Origin: Sanguibacter sp. HDW7 | GTDB lineage: Bacteria > Actinomycetota > Actinomycetes > Actinomycetales > Cellulomonadaceae | NCBI RefSeq assembly: GCF_011300875.1 | Contig: NZ_CP049862.1 | Coordinates: 2,232,001-2,296,000, forward strand | Direction of reading: 5' to 3' | Length of the DNA: 64,000 bases | Shown: one piece after another, positions 9,876 through 21,952 of the stretch | How the letters are laid out: each line of letters starts with the position of its first letter | Position numbering within the stretch: position 1 is the stretch's first letter | Program-made: the position numbers and the translations under genes | The notes under the pieces: generated by a model | The model's database searches: none | Told to the model about the DNA's origin: nothing | Seen by the model: the letters and a program-made list of their open reading frames with translations, nothing else

Positions 9876-11987
9876 ATGCCGACGCAGCCTGACTCCCAGC
9901 CCCGACAGCACCCGACCGACGTCACGCTGCCCGTCCCGGGCGCGGACCCGTACGCCTGGCTCGAGGAGGTCGGCGGCGAGACCCAGCTCGCGTGGGCGCG
10001 CGAGCGCGGCGAGATCGCCGACGCCCGCGTCGCGGGCGGCGGGCTCCTCGCCGAGATCGAGGCCGAGGTGCTCGAGGTCCTCGACGACGACGCACGCATC
10101 CCCTACGTCGGTGCGGCGGGCGAGCACCTCTACAACTTCTGGCGCGACGCCGAGCATCCGCGCGGCCTGTGGCGCCGCACGTCGGAGGCCTCCTACCGCA
10201 CCGACGAGCCCGAGTGGGAGGTGCTCCTCGACCTCGACGCGCTCAACGAGGCCGAAGGCGAGGACTGGGTGTGGCACGGCGCGAGCATCCTGCGCCCCGA
10301 CCTCGACCGCGCGATCGTCACGCTCTCGCACGGCGGCTCCGACGCCGACGTCGACCGCGAGCTCGACCTCACGACGCTGACGTTCGTCGACCCCGCCGAC
10401 GGCGGGTTCGTACGCCCAGAGGCCAAGGGAGGCCTCGTCTGGATCGACCGCGACACCGTGTTCCACTTCTCGGCGGACTCCGAAGGGACGACGACCCGCT
10501 CGGGCTACCCGCGCGTCGTGCGCCGCTGGCGTCGCGGCACGCCGCTCACAGCGGCCGAGGTCGTCTACGAGGGACTCGCCGAGGACATGTACATCGGTGC
10601 GCACCACGAGCGCACGCCCGGTTTCGAGCGCGACGTCGTCACGCGGTCCATCGCGTTCTACGACTCCGAGACCTACGTGCTCGACGCCGCGGGCACGCCC
10701 GTCCTCGTGCCCGTCCCGCGCTCGGCCGACGTCGCGCTCCACGGCCCGTGGGCGCTCGTGCGCCTGCGCGAGCCCTGGGAGGTCGCCGGGACGACGCACC
10801 CGGACGGCACGCTCCTCGTCGCCGACCTCGGCGAGCTCCTCGCCGGGACCGCCGAGCCCGCCGTGCTTTTCGCCCCGACCGCGACGAGCGCGCTCGAGGG
10901 CCTCACCTGGACGCAGAACCTCGTCGTCCTCACGATCCTCGAGGACGTCCGCCACCGCGTCGAGGTGCTCACGCCGCCCACGACGCCGCGCGGCGCCTGG
11001 GGCAGCGCACCGCTGCCCGGCGCGCCGAGCGCCGCGACGCTCGCGGTCGGCGCGGTCGACAAGGACACGAGCGACGACCTCTGGGTCACCGCGACCGACT
11101 TCCTCACGCCGCCGACGCTGCTCCGGGTCGACGCAACCGGCGCCCGCCCCGCGCAGACGCTCAAGGCTGCACCCTCCCACTTCGACGCGTCCACGATGAG
11201 CTGGGAGCAGCACACCGCAGTCTCCGCCGACGGCACGCTCGTGCCGTACTTCGTCGTCCACGGCGACCCGGCCGCCCGCGAGGGCGACGGCCCCGCACCG
11301 ACGCTCCTCTACGGCTACGGCGGCTTCGAGATCTCGCTCACCGCCGACTACTCGGGCGTCCTCGGCCGCGCGTGGCTCGCCCGCGGGGGCACGTACGTCC
11401 TCGCGAACATCCGCGGCGGCGGCGAGTACGGGCCCGCGTGGCACGCAGCCGCGCTCAAGGAGAACCGCCACCGCGCGTACGAGGACTTCGCGGCCGTCGC
11501 GCGCGACGTCGTCGCACGCGGCATCACCGACCACGCGCACCTCGCGTGCAAGGGCGGCTCGAACGGCGGCCTGCTCACGGGCAACATGCTCGCGAGCTAC
11601 CCCGAGCTCTTCGGCGCGATTGTCGTCCAGGTGCCGCTCCTCGACATGCACCGGTACACCCACCTCCTCGCGGGCGCCTCGTGGGAGGCCGAGTACGGCG
11701 ACCCCGACGACCCCGCGCAGTGGGAGTTCATCCGCACGTTCTCCCCGTACCACCTGCTGCGGCCGGGCATCGAGTACCCGCCCGTCCTGCTGACGACGTC
11801 GACGAAGGACGACCGCGTCCACCCCGGCCACGCCCGCAAGACGACAGCGCTCCTCGAGGCGCTCGGAGCCGACGTCACCTACTACGAGAACCTCGAGGGC
11901 GGCCACGGCGGCGCGGCCGACAACACGCAGGCCGCGCACCTCGCCGCGCTCGCGTACGCGTTCTGCTGGGAGCGGCTCGGGAGGTAG
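9876..11987 (+). CDS. S9 family prolyl oligopeptidase
   Basis: 703 residues, the normal length of prolyl oligopeptidase/oligopeptidase B. An N-terminal seven-blade propeller region (about residues 70-430) precedes the alpha/beta-hydrolase domain. Catalytic Ser562 lies in CKGGSNGGLL, the Asp in STKDDRVHPGH (about 645) and the His in EGGHGGAADN (about 677). These enzymes cut short peptides after proline or basic residues and act in the cytosol; no signal peptide is seen. Between convergent neighbours it stands alone, transcribed from the short ligA/S9 divergent gap and closed by a strong hairpin. Whether it prefers Pro or Lys/Arg is not decided here. Confidence 0.93.
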   Translation: MPTQPDSQPRQHPTDVTLPVPGADPYAWLEEVGGETQLAWARERGEIADARVAGGGLLAEIEAEVLEVLDDDARIPYVGAAGEHLYNFWRDAEHPRGLWRRTSEASYRTDEPEWEVLLDLDALNEAEGEDWVWHGASILRPDLDRAIVTLSHGGSDADVDRELDLTTLTFVDPADGGFVRPEAKGGLVWIDRDTVFHFSADSEGTTTRSGYPRVVRRWRRGTPLTAAEVVYEGLAEDMYIGAHHERTPGFERDVVTRSIAFYDSETYVLDAAGTPVLVPVPRSADVALHGPWALVRLREPWEVAGTTHPDGTLLVADLGELLAGTAEPAVLFAPTATSALEGLTWTQNLVVLTILEDVRHRVEVLTPPTTPRGAWGSAPLPGAPSAATLAVGAVDKDTSDDLWVTATDFLTPPTLLRVDATGARPAQTLKAAPSHFDASTMSWEQHTAVSADGTLVPYFVVHGDPAAREGDGPAPTLLYGYGGFEISLTADYSGVLGRAWLARGGTYVLANIRGGGEYGPAWHAAALKENRHRAYEDFAAVARDVVARGITDHAHLACKGGSNGGLLTGNMLASYPELFGAIVVQVPLLDMHRYTHLLAGASWEAEYGDPDDPAQWEFIRTFSPYHLLRPGIEYPPVLLTTSTKDDRVHPGHARKTTALLEALGADVTYYENLEGGHGGAADNTQAAHLAALAYAFCWERLGR

Positions 11988-11989
11988 TC

Positions 11990-12029
11990 CCGGGCTGACG
12001 GCGAGCGTCCGCGCTCGCCGTCAGCCCGG
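11990..12029. terminator. Bidirectional hairpin terminator between S9 peptidase and the metE-like gene
   Basis: An 18-bp perfect inverted repeat (11990-12007 against 12012-12029) with a 4-base loop lies just after the S9 stop and before the stop of the convergent metE-like gene. No U-tract, as is usual in high-GC actinobacteria. Confidence 0.8.
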
Positions 12030-12070
12030 AGCGCGCCTGTCGTGCTGAGCACCCGACCGGGCGGCCACGC

Positions 12071-13135
12071 TCAGCCTGCTGCGCGCTCCGCAAGGAGCAG
12101 GGCGGCGCGCCGCAGCGTCCGGCCCGAGGCCCTCACGTCCTCGACCGACCGCCGCGGCGGCGGGACCGGGTCGACGCGCACGGTCCCGAGCGACTCGTGG
12201 AGCACGACGCGCGCCAGGTCCGCCGCAGGCAGGCCGATGCGCCGCCACGGTTCCGCGACGAGCTCGGCAAGCCCGCGCACGTCGGGGCCCGCGCACGACG
12301 ACACCCGAGCAGGACCGAGGCCCTGCCACAGCTCGACGCCGCGCTCGACGGCATGCGCGACGGTCTCCCAGCGCCGTTCGTCCCACGGACCCACGTCGAG
12401 TCCGACGCCGTCGGCCCCCGCGAGCACCACGGGAGCCACTCCCCCGTGCGCCGTGCCCACGTGGACGACGACGCGCGCCCCGGCACCGTGCACCGCCGAC
12501 ACGACAGGCTCGAGCACCTCGAGCACCCGCGGCCGCGGCACGGCGCGCAGACGTTCGTGCCCCGAGAACGACGGCACGACTCCGGCGATGACCTGCCCGA
12601 CGAGCGGCTCGGCGAGGAGCACGGTCACGCGGGCGCCCGGTGCCTGACGACGTACGTCGGCGACGTGCCGCGCGAGCGACTCCGCGAGCGACGCGCCGAG
12701 CTCCGTCACGGCTCCCGGGTCGCCGAGCGCGCGGTCGCCGCGTGCGAGCCACAGCGACGCGGCGAGCGACCACGGACCCACCGCCTCGAGGACGAGCTCG
12801 CCCGACCAGCCGGACGCCGCGATCGAGAGCGCATCGAGGTCCTCGCGCCCGAAGGCGAGCGCCCGCTCGAGGTCGACGCCCGGCCGGTCCGCGAGGCGCC
12901 AGCCGTGCGGACCGAGCTCGACGGGCAGGCCCTCGAGGAGCGCGGCCGTCCGTCCGACCCTGTCGGCACCCGGGCCACGGTGCTCGAGGGCCGGGAAGGT
13001 CACGAGCGAACGCACCTCGGCCGGAGCGTCGTCGGCGTCGCCGAGCAGCGTGAGCAGAGCCTCGAGCGGCTCCGTCCCGGGCCACGCGAGGGGTGCTGCG
13101 GCGCCGGGATAGGGCGGGACACCGTCCGGCGTCAT
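12071..13135 (-). CDS. MetE/UROD-like protein, annotated in relatives as B12-independent methionine synthase-like
   Basis: 354 residues from ATG 13135, whose ATGA overlaps the mnmA stop. Recognisable MetE/UROD-like TIM-barrel elements are [19 protein letters not shown] near the start, [12 protein letters not shown] in the middle and [11 protein letters not shown]. It is less than half the length of true MetE (about 750) and I do not see the usual His/Cys/Glu/Cys zinc set of MetE, so methyl transfer to homocysteine is doubtful. The conserved place after mnmA and before ligA in actinobacteria, and the translational coupling, suggest a link to sulfur or tRNA-thiolation metabolism. That is inference. 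Confidence 0.75.
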   Translation of the reverse strand: MTPDGVPPYPGAAAPLAWPGTEPLEALLTLLGDADDAPAEVRSLVTFPALEHRGPGADRVGRTAALLEGLPVELGPHGWRLADRPGVDLERALAFGREDLDALSIAASGWSGELVLEAVGPWSLAASLWLARGDRALGDPGAVTELGASLAESLARHVADVRRQAPGARVTVLLAEPLVGQVIAGVVPSFSGHERLRAVPRPRVLEVLEPVVSAVHGAGARVVVHVGTAHGGVAPVVLAGADGVGLDVGPWDERRWETVAHAVERGVELWQGLGPARVSSCAGPDVRGLAELVAEPWRRIGLPAADLARVVLHESLGTVRVDPVPPPRRSVEDVRASGRTLRRAALLLAERAAG

Positions 13136-14241
13136 GCGACGGCGCCCACGGCTGCCCGCCGCCCCGCCGACGTCACTGTCGCCTGCCCGAGCACGCGCGT
13201 GCCGTCGTACACGACGAGCGACTGCCCTGCCGCGACACCGCGCAGACGCTGGTCGCCGAGCTCGGCGACGAGCTCGGCGCCGGTCCACGTGATGCGCGCG
13301 GGCACGGGCGTGCCGTGGGCGCGCACCTGGACCTCGGCGTCGATCCCCGTCGACGGGTCGACGTCGTCCGCGAGCCAGACCGTGCGGTCGCCCGCGACAC
13401 GGTCGACCGTGAGGAGCTCTGCCGCGCCGACGATCACCTGGTTGGTGTCCGGGCGGACCTCGAGCACGTAGCGCGGCCTGCCGTCGGCCGCGGGGCGGCC
13501 GAGGTGGAGGCCGCGGCGCTGCCCGACGGTGTACGCGTACGCGCCGTCGTGCTCGCCGACGACCTGTCCGGAGTCGTCGAGGATCTCGCCGGTCTGCGCA
13601 CCGAGCCGCGAGCGCAGGAAGCCCTGTGTGTCGCCGTCGGCGACGAAGCAGATGTCGTAGGAGTCGGGCTTCGTCGAGACGCCGAGGCCGCGGCGCGCGG
13701 CCTCGGCGCGGACGTCGGCCTTCGAGGTGAATCCGCCGAGCGGGAAGATCGAGCGCGCGAGCCGCTCCGGTCCCATGACGGCGAGGACGTAGGACTGGTC
13801 CTTGTCGGTGTTGGGCGAGCGGTGGAGCTCGCGGCGGCCCGCGACCTCGCGGACCTGCGCGTAGTGGCCCGTCGCGACGGCGTCGAAGCCGAGGGCCGTC
13901 GCCTTGTCGAGCAGCGTGTCGAACTTCACGTGCTCGTTGCAGCGCACGCACGGGTTGGGGGTGCGACCGGCCGCGTACTCGGAGAGGAAGTCGGCGACGA
14001 CGGTCTCCTCGAAGGTCTCCGAGAGGTCCCACACGTAGTACGGGATGCCGAGGACGTCGGCCGCGCGGCGGGCGTCGCCCGCGTCCTCGATCGAGCAGCA
14101 GCCCCGCGAGCCCGTGCGCATCTGCGCGCGCTCGCGCGACAGGGCCATGTGCACGCCGACCACCTCGTGGCCGGCCTCGAGCGCGAGCGCGGCCGCGAGC
14201 GCGGAGTCGACGCCGCCCGACATGGCGGCGAGGACCCTCAC
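13132..14241 (-). CDS. mnmA: tRNA-specific 2-thiouridylase MnmA
   Basis: 369 residues, normal length. MnmA activates U34 of tRNA Lys/Glu/Gln with ATP and inserts sulfur. The PP-loop motif [15 protein letters not shown] is at residues 6-20. The two catalytic cysteines sit in NPCVRCNEH (about 100) and [11 protein letters not shown] (about 195), and the C-terminal tRNA-binding beta-barrel ends with GQSLVVYDG. The start is GTG 14241, overlapping the cysteine desulfurase stop as GTGA, so sulfur donor and thiolase are made together. Its own stop overlaps the metE-like start. Confidence 0.96.
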   Translation of the reverse strand: MRVLAAMSGGVDSALAAALALEAGHEVVGVHMALSRERAQMRTGSRGCCSIEDAGDARRAADVLGIPYYVWDLSETFEETVVADFLSEYAAGRTPNPCVRCNEHVKFDTLLDKATALGFDAVATGHYAQVREVAGRRELHRSPNTDKDQSYVLAVMGPERLARSIFPLGGFTSKADVRAEAARRGLGVSTKPDSYDICFVADGDTQGFLRSRLGAQTGEILDDSGQVVGEHDGAYAYTVGQRRGLHLGRPAADGRPRYVLEVRPDTNQVIVGAAELLTVDRVAGDRTVWLADDVDPSTGIDAEVQVRAHGTPVPARITWTGAELVAELGDQRLRGVAAGQSLVVYDGTRVLGQATVTSAGRRAAVGAVA

Positions 14242-15521
14242 GACGCTACCCCCGCCGACGCGGCAGAGGACGCGGCGGACGACGTGGCCGACGAGGCAGG
14301 CCGTCGCGCGGGCGCCGCAAGACCCGCCGCGCGCGCCCGGTCGACGACGCCCGGCAGGACGTCGAGCACGCGCACGACGTCCTCGTGCGTCGACGTCGCG
14401 CCGAACGAGAACCGCAGGGCACCACGAGCCTCGTGCTCGGTCATCCCGAGCGCGAGGAGGACGTGCGAGGGCTGCGGCACACCGGCCTGGCAGGCCGAGC
14501 CTGTCGACGCCTCGACGCCCGCGGAGTCGAGAAGGTAGAGGAGGGAGTCGCCCTCGCAGCCTGCGAACGTCAGGTGGGCGTTGCCCGGCAGACGGGCGGC
14601 GCCACCGTCGGCCGTGCGCGCGTCGAGCGCGGGGCCACGCAGCGTCGCGTCGGGCACGCGCGCGAGGATGCCCGCGACGAGCTCGTCGCGCAGCGCAGCG
14701 AGACGGGAGGCCTCGGCCTCACGGTCCGCGACGACCTCGGCGAGCGCGACCGCGAACGCGCGTGCGCCGGCCGCGTCGAGCGTGCCCGAGCGCACGCCGC
14801 GCTCCTGGCCGCCGCCGTGGAGGACCGGCACGAGCTCGACCGAGCGGCCGACGACGAGCGCACCGACACCGACCGGCCCGCCGAGCTTGTGCGCCGTCAC
14901 CGTCATCGCGTCGAGACCGCTCGCGCCGAAGTCGACGGAGACGTTGCCGACAGCCTGGACCGCGTCCGCGTGAACGGGCACACCGTGGGCGTGCGCGAGG
15001 CGCACGACGTCCGCGACGGGCTCGACCGTCCCGATCTCGTTGTTCGCCCACATGACGGAGACGAGCGCGGTCTCCTCGGCGTGCGCGGCGAGCTCGGCCG
15101 CGAGCGCGTCGAGGTCGAGCCGCCCCGTGCCGTCGACGGGCAGGAGGACGATCTCTGCTCCCGCGTGCTCCGCGAGCCAGAACGCGGGGTCGAGGACCGC
15201 ATGGTGCTCGACGGCGGAGACGAGGACGCGCGTGCGCTCGGGGTGCCCCGTGCGGCGCGCCCAGAAGAGTCCCTTGATCGCGAGGTTGTCGGCCTCGGTG
15301 CCGCCCGCGGTGAGGACGACCTCGCTCGGGCGCGCGCCGAGCGACGCCGCGATGGACTCGCGCGCCTCCTCGACGACGCGCCGCGCGGCGCGGCCCGCGG
15401 TGTGTAGGGACGAGGGGTTGCCCACGACCGCGAGCTGCGAGGTGTACGCCGCGACCGCCGCGGGCGACATGGGGGTCGTCGCGGCGTGGTCGAGATAGGC
15501 GGGAGGGGTCACGGACCCCAT
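14238..15521 (-). CDS. Cysteine desulfurase (IscS/NifS family)
   Basis: 427 residues. It releases sulfur from cysteine as an enzyme persulfide, using PLP. The N-terminus has [11 protein letters not shown] and [10 protein letters not shown], the PLP-lysine motif is [11 protein letters not shown] (about residue 213), and the catalytic cysteine loop is [10 protein letters not shown] (about 350). The C-terminus carries an unusual Ala/Ser-rich tail of about 20 residues. The gene directly precedes mnmA with a 4-base overlap and follows a terminator hairpin, so the operon is desulfurase, mnmA, metE-like. Its main role is probably sulfur supply for tRNA thiolation; a role in Fe-S assembly is also possible. 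Confidence 0.94.
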   Translation of the reverse strand: MGSVTPPAYLDHAATTPMSPAAVAAYTSQLAVVGNPSSLHTAGRAARRVVEEARESIAASLGARPSEVVLTAGGTEADNLAIKGLFWARRTGHPERTRVLVSAVEHHAVLDPAFWLAEHAGAEIVLLPVDGTGRLDLDALAAELAAHAEETALVSVMWANNEIGTVEPVADVVRLAHAHGVPVHADAVQAVGNVSVDFGASGLDAMTVTAHKLGGPVGVGALVVGRSVELVPVLHGGGQERGVRSGTLDAAGARAFAVALAEVVADREAEASRLAALRDELVAGILARVPDATLRGPALDARTADGGAARLPGNAHLTFAGCEGDSLLYLLDSAGVEASTGSACQAGVPQPSHVLLALGMTEHEARGALRFSFGATSTHEDVVRVLDVLPGVVDRARAAGLAAPARRPASSATSSAASSAASAGVAS

Positions 15522-15529
15522 CCTACGAA

Positions 15530-15566
15530 GGACGCCGCGACCCCCGTGCAGGGGGTCGCGGCGTCC
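15530..15566 (-). terminator. Terminator between etfA and the cysteine desulfurase operon
   Basis: A 16-bp perfect inverted repeat (15530-15545 against 15551-15566) with a 5-base loop starts 11 bases past the etfA stop. It separates the ETF operon from the desulfurase operon on the minus strand. Confidence 0.8.
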
Positions 15567-15577
15567 GGACGCGAGAC

Positions 15578-16552
15578 TCAGGCCTGACGTGCCCGCAACG
15601 CGGCCGCGGCCTGCGGCAGCACGGTCGCGAGGTCGCCGACGACCGCGAAGTCGCAGATCTCGAAGATCGGGCACTCGGGGTCGGAGTTCACCGCCACGAT
15701 GACCTCTGACGCCTGCATGCCGCCCCGGTGGTGGGGAGCCCCGGAGATGCCCGCGCCGATGTAGAGGTGCGGGGTGATGGTCACGCCGGTCTGGCCGACC
15801 TGCGCGTCGTGCTCGATCCAGCCCTCGTCGACAGCGTCGCGCGTCGCGCCGATCGCCGCGCCGAGCGCGTCGGCGAGCTCCTCGACGGGACCGAAGTCGC
15901 CGAAGGTCCCGCGGCCGCCCGCGACGACGACGCTCGCCTCGGCGAGCGGCGGGCGTGCCGACCCCGAGACCTCGTGGAGCGTGCGGGAGACGAGGCGGAC
16001 ACCGCCCGCAGCCGCCTCCGCGGCCGCCGCGTCGAGCGCGACGACGCGCACGACGGGTGAGACCGCGGTCGCCGCAGGCTCGGGGCGCACGGCGTTGGGG
16101 CGGACCGTGAGGAGCGCGAGGTCGGTCGTCACGACCGAGTCGACGTCCCACGAGCCGGCGAACACGCGCTTCCAGCCCGCGACGAGGCCCTCGTGCTCGC
16201 GGACGCGCGCCGCGTCGATGACGAGGCCCGCACCGGTGAGGTGGGCGAGGCGCGCGAGCACCTCCTTGTTCGCGAAGGTCGCGCGGGCGAGGAGCACGCG
16301 CGCGTCGTCGACGACGGGCTCGAGCGCGGCCGCGGCGACGCCCGTGAGGTGCGGCTCGCCGTCGACGTCGAGTCGGACGACGTCCGCGACGCCGTACGCG
16401 CCGAGCGCCTCGAGCGCGGCGTCCGACGGGGCGTCGAACGCGACGGCACGGACGGTGCCGAGCGTGCGCGCGACGGTGAGGAGCTCGAGGTCCGGGCCGC
16501 GCAGCGCGCCGGAAACGTCGTCGAGCAGGACGACGGAGATGGTGCGGGTCAT
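15578..16552 (-). CDS. etfA: Electron transfer flavoprotein subunit alpha
   Basis: 324 residues from ATG 16552. The C-terminal FAD-binding domain is clear: GQTGVTITPHLYIGAGISGA, then VIVAVNSDPECPIFEICDF and VGDLATVLPQAAAAL. The N-terminal half is the divergent alpha/beta domain shared with etfB. ETF carries electrons from acyl-CoA and related dehydrogenases to the quinone pool through ETF-QO. It follows etfB by 11 bases, so the two subunits are co-expressed. The gene pair upstream of a cysteine desulfurase and mnmA is a common actinobacterial arrangement. Confidence 0.95.
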   Translation of the reverse strand: MTRTISVVLLDDVSGALRGPDLELLTVARTLGTVRAVAFDAPSDAALEALGAYGVADVVRLDVDGEPHLTGVAAAALEPVVDDARVLLARATFANKEVLARLAHLTGAGLVIDAARVREHEGLVAGWKRVFAGSWDVDSVVTTDLALLTVRPNAVRPEPAATAVSPVVRVVALDAAAAEAAAGGVRLVSRTLHEVSGSARPPLAEASVVVAGGRGTFGDFGPVEELADALGAAIGATRDAVDEGWIEHDAQVGQTGVTITPHLYIGAGISGAPHHRGGMQASEVIVAVNSDPECPIFEICDFAVVGDLATVLPQAAAALRARQA

Positions 16553-16563
16553 GGGGTGTCCTC

Positions 16564-17373
16564 TCAGACCAGGCCGCGGCGGACGAGGAACTCGGCGAGC
16601 GCCTCGCCGCCAGAGCCTGCGTCGACGTGGAGCTCGACGGGGGCGCGCTCGGGGCGCGGCTCGGCCGACAGGACGCGCGTGCGCGCCCCGGCCTCCCCGA
16701 CCTCGGTCGCGTCGACGCCGAGGTCCGCGAGGGTCCACGTCGTCACGGGCTTGGTGCGAGCCGCCATGATGAGCTTGAAGTTCGGGAAGCGGGGCCGGTT
16801 GATGTGGTCGTTGACGGAGACGACCGCGGGCAGCGGCGCCTCGAGGACCTCGGTCGCGCCGTCGACGACGCGCTCGACGCGGGCCGTCGCGCCGTCGAGC
16901 TCGAGCTTGCCGGCGTTCGTCAGCTGCGGCATGCCGAGCTCTGCGGCGAGCAGCGCGGGGACGACCGAGCCGAGCCCGTCGAGCGCCGCCATGCCTGCGA
17001 GGACGAGGTCGACGGGCCCGTCGGCCGCGACCTTGCGCACCGCGGCCGCGAGCACGCGGGCGGTGCCCGCATAGTCGGAGCCCGCGAGAGCGTCGTCGCC
17101 GACGTGGACCGCGGTCGTCGCGCCGAGCTGGAACGCGCGTCGCAGGGCGTCGACCGCCTCGGCGGGTCCGACCGTGACGACGACGATCTCGGAGGCCGCA
17201 CGCTCGGGCTCGTCGAGACCCTCGAGGATCCGGACGGCCTCCTCGACAGGGTGCTCGTCGAGCTCGTTGAGGGAGCCGTCCTCCGCGCCGCGCACGGTGC
17301 GGCCGTCCGCGAAGGCGCGGGCGGAGTGGATGTTGGGGACGTGCTTGACGACCACGACGATTCTGCGGGCCAT
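16564..17373 (-). CDS. etfB: Electron transfer flavoprotein subunit beta
   Basis: 269 residues, normal for the family (about 250-265). It binds AMP in the ETF heterodimer. The N-terminus RIVVVVKHVPNIHSARAF is typical, followed by NELDEHPVEEAVRI and the ETF-beta signature region VNDHINRPRFPNFKLIMAARTK near residues 185-205. The start is ATG 17373 and the gene precedes etfA. The gap to the divergent glgX contains an AT-richer stretch (AACGATAGCCT on the minus strand) that may be the -10 region of the ETF promoter. Confidence 0.95.
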   Translation of the reverse strand: MARRIVVVVKHVPNIHSARAFADGRTVRGAEDGSLNELDEHPVEEAVRILEGLDEPERAASEIVVVTVGPAEAVDALRRAFQLGATTAVHVGDDALAGSDYAGTARVLAAAVRKVAADGPVDLVLAGMAALDGLGSVVPALLAAELGMPQLTNAGKLELDGATARVERVVDGATEVLEAPLPAVVSVNDHINRPRFPNFKLIMAARTKPVTTWTLADLGVDATEVGEAGARTRVLSAEPRPERAPVELHVDAGSGGEALAEFLVRRGLV

Positions 17374-17549
17374 GACGCTGCGAGCCTCCTGGTGGGGCCG
17401 GGACCGGACCCGTCGAGGCTATCGTTCCCCGGCGCGGTCGCGTGCGCCGGGTGACGGACGTCCCGTCATCCGGTCGGTGCACGGCGGTAGGATCGACGGT
17501 CGACCCCGGCCCGCACCGCGGCGCCTCACGTCCGAGGAGACGCACCACC

Positions 17550-19733
<2,184 letters not shown>

Positions 19734-19822
19734 CGTCGACCTTGCTGGTCACGGTCCCACAACGGTCGCTGCCGGAGGTCTGCGGGTTGCGTGGCGACGC
19801 GCGAGCGACACCCCGGACGGAC

Positions 19823-19828
19823 TAGGTT
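19823..19828 (+). promoter_or_regulatory. Candidate -10 element before glgE
   Basis: TAGGTT lies six bases before the GTG at 19835, with no ribosome site between. The geometry fits a leaderless message starting glgE-treS-mak. There is no clear -35 box, so the call rests on spacing alone. Confidence 0.3.
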
Positions 19829-19834
19829 CGACCT

Positions 19835-21952
19835 GTGAGCAGGAACAAGCGCCCCCGCCCCGTCAGTGCCGCCGCGAGCCAGGGCAGCGTCGTACGCGCA
19901 AGTGCGCCGGTCGCCCCCGCCGAGCGCGTCGTGCAGCCCGTCCCCGTGCTCCCGACACCGGTCGGTCGCATCCCCGTCGTCGAGGTCTCCCCGACCGTCG
20001 AGCAGGGTCGCTGGCCGGCGAAGGCCGTCGTCGGCGAGGCCGTGCCCGTCCGCGCGACGGTGTTCCGCGAGGGGCACGACGCGGTCGCCGCGACCGCCGT
20101 CCTCGTCGCCCCCGACGGGACGGTCCACGCGACCGCCCGCATGGTCGACATCGCTCCTGGCCTCGACCGCTACGAGGCACGCGTCGCCCCTGACGCGCCG
20201 GGCGAGTGGACGTTCCGCGTCGAGGCGTGGTCCGACCCGTACGGCACGTGGGCGCACGACGCCGCCGTGAAGATCGCCGCAGGCGTCGACGTCGAGCTCA
20301 TGCTCGCCGAGGGCGTCCGGCTCCTGGGCCGGGTCCTCGCCGAGGTCCCGCTCGCGGACGCCGACGCCGCGACGGTCGAGCGCGTGCGTACGACGCTCGC
20401 GGACACACGCTCGACGCCGCAGGACCGGCTCGCGGCCGCGCTCGCGGACGACGTCCACGACGTGCTCGTCGTCCGCAGCCCCCTGCGCGACCACGTCTCG
20501 CCGTCGGCCGACTACCCGCTCGTCGTGAGCCGCGAGCTCGCGCTCGCGGGTGCCTGGTACGAGCTCTTCCCGCGCTCGGAGGGCGCGGTGTACGACGCGA
20601 CGACGAAGTCGTGGCGCTCGGGCACCCTGCGTACGGCCGCGGAGCGCCTGCCCGGCGTTGCCGCGATGGGCTTCGACGTCGTCTACCTCACCCCCATCCA
20701 CCCGATCGGCACGACGTTCCGCAAGGGACGCAACAACTCCCTCGAGGCACTTCCGGGCGACCCTGGCTCGCCCTACGCGATCGGCTCGCCCGACGGCGGT
20801 CACGACGCGATCCACCCCGACCTCGGGACCTTCGAGGACTTCGACGCGTTCGTCGCGCGCGCCCGCTCGCTCGGCATGGAGGTCGCGCTCGACCTCGCGC
20901 TGCAGTGCTCGCCCGACCACCCGTGGGTCGCTGAGCACCCCGAGTGGTTCACGACCCGCGTCGACGGCACGATCGCGTACGCGGAGAACCCGCCGAAGAA
21001 GTACCAGGACATCTACCCGCTGAACTTCGACCTCGATCCCGCGGGCCTCGAGGCGGAGATCGAGCGGGTCGTGCGGCTGTGGATCGACCACGGGGTCACG
21101 GCGTTCCGCGTCGACAACCCGCACACCAAGCCGCTCGACTTCTGGGAGCGCCTGCTCACGAGCGTCCGGGCGACGCACCCCGACGTGATCTTCCTCGCGG
21201 AGGCGTTCACGCGCCCGGCCATGATGCTCACGCTCGCGCGCATCGGCTTCCAGCAGTCGTACACGTACTTCACCTGGCGCAACACCCGCGACGAGATCAC
21301 GTCGTACCTCGAGGAGGTCTCGGGCGAGGTGGGCTCGGTCATGCGGCCGAGCTTCTGGCCGACGACGCACGACATCCTCACGCCGACGATGCAGCACGGG
21401 GGCGAGGAGATCTTCGCGATCCGCGCCGTCCTCGCGGCGACGGGCGCCCCCACGTGGGGCATCTACGCGGGCTACGAGCTGGCCGAGCGCGTCGCGCGCC
21501 CGGGCGCCGAGGAGCAGATCGACAACGAGAAGTACGAGTACAAGCCGCGCGACTGGGCCGCGCCCGAGGCCGCTCGCCTCACGGGGCTCCTCACGCGTCT
21601 CAACGAGATCCGCCACGCGCACCCCGCGCTGCGCCAGCTGCGCAACCTCACCGTGCACCCGACGACGAACGACCAGGTCGTCGCGTTCTCCTCGCACCTC
21701 GACGGCGCGTTCACGGCCGACGGCCGCCCGAACACCGTCATCACGGTCGTCTCGATCGACCCGTGGGGTCCGCAGGAGGCGATGGTCGACCTCGACCTCA
21801 CGTCGTTCGGTCTCGAGCCCGCGGACGACGACGAGCCCCGCTTCAACGCGCACGACCTGCTCTCGGGCGAGACGTACGCGTGGGGCCGCCGCGCGTTCGT
21901 GCGGCTCGAGCCCGGCCGCACCGCCCACGTCATCGAGGTGAGGACGCCATGA
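19835..21952 (+). CDS. glgE: Alpha-1,4-glucan:maltose-1-phosphate maltosyltransferase GlgE
   Basis: 705 residues, close to the 700 of mycobacterial GlgE. It transfers maltose from alpha-maltose-1-phosphate to the non-reducing end of alpha-glucan. GlgE hallmarks are present: RKGRNNSLEALPGDPGSPYA, AENPPKKYQDIYPLNFD, the nucleophile motif FRVDNPHTKP, and FLAEAFTRP with the acid/base Glu. A roughly 60-residue Ala/Val/Pro-rich N-terminal extension precedes the beta-sandwich domain. The stop overlaps the treS ATG (ATGA, 21949-21952). With treS and mak it forms the trehalose-to-glucan route. Confidence 0.97.
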   Translation: MSRNKRPRPVSAAASQGSVVRASAPVAPAERVVQPVPVLPTPVGRIPVVEVSPTVEQGRWPAKAVVGEAVPVRATVFREGHDAVAATAVLVAPDGTVHATARMVDIAPGLDRYEARVAPDAPGEWTFRVEAWSDPYGTWAHDAAVKIAAGVDVELMLAEGVRLLGRVLAEVPLADADAATVERVRTTLADTRSTPQDRLAAALADDVHDVLVVRSPLRDHVSPSADYPLVVSRELALAGAWYELFPRSEGAVYDATTKSWRSGTLRTAAERLPGVAAMGFDVVYLTPIHPIGTTFRKGRNNSLEALPGDPGSPYAIGSPDGGHDAIHPDLGTFEDFDAFVARARSLGMEVALDLALQCSPDHPWVAEHPEWFTTRVDGTIAYAENPPKKYQDIYPLNFDLDPAGLEAEIERVVRLWIDHGVTAFRVDNPHTKPLDFWERLLTSVRATHPDVIFLAEAFTRPAMMLTLARIGFQQSYTYFTWRNTRDEITSYLEEVSGEVGSVMRPSFWPTTHDILTPTMQHGGEEIFAIRAVLAATGAPTWGIYAGYELAERVARPGAEEQIDNEKYEYKPRDWAAPEAARLTGLLTRLNEIRHAHPALRQLRNLTVHPTTNDQVVAFSSHLDGAFTADGRPNTVITVVSIDPWGPQEAMVDLDLTSFGLEPADDDEPRFNAHDLLSGETYAWGRRAFVRLEPGRTAHVIEVRTP

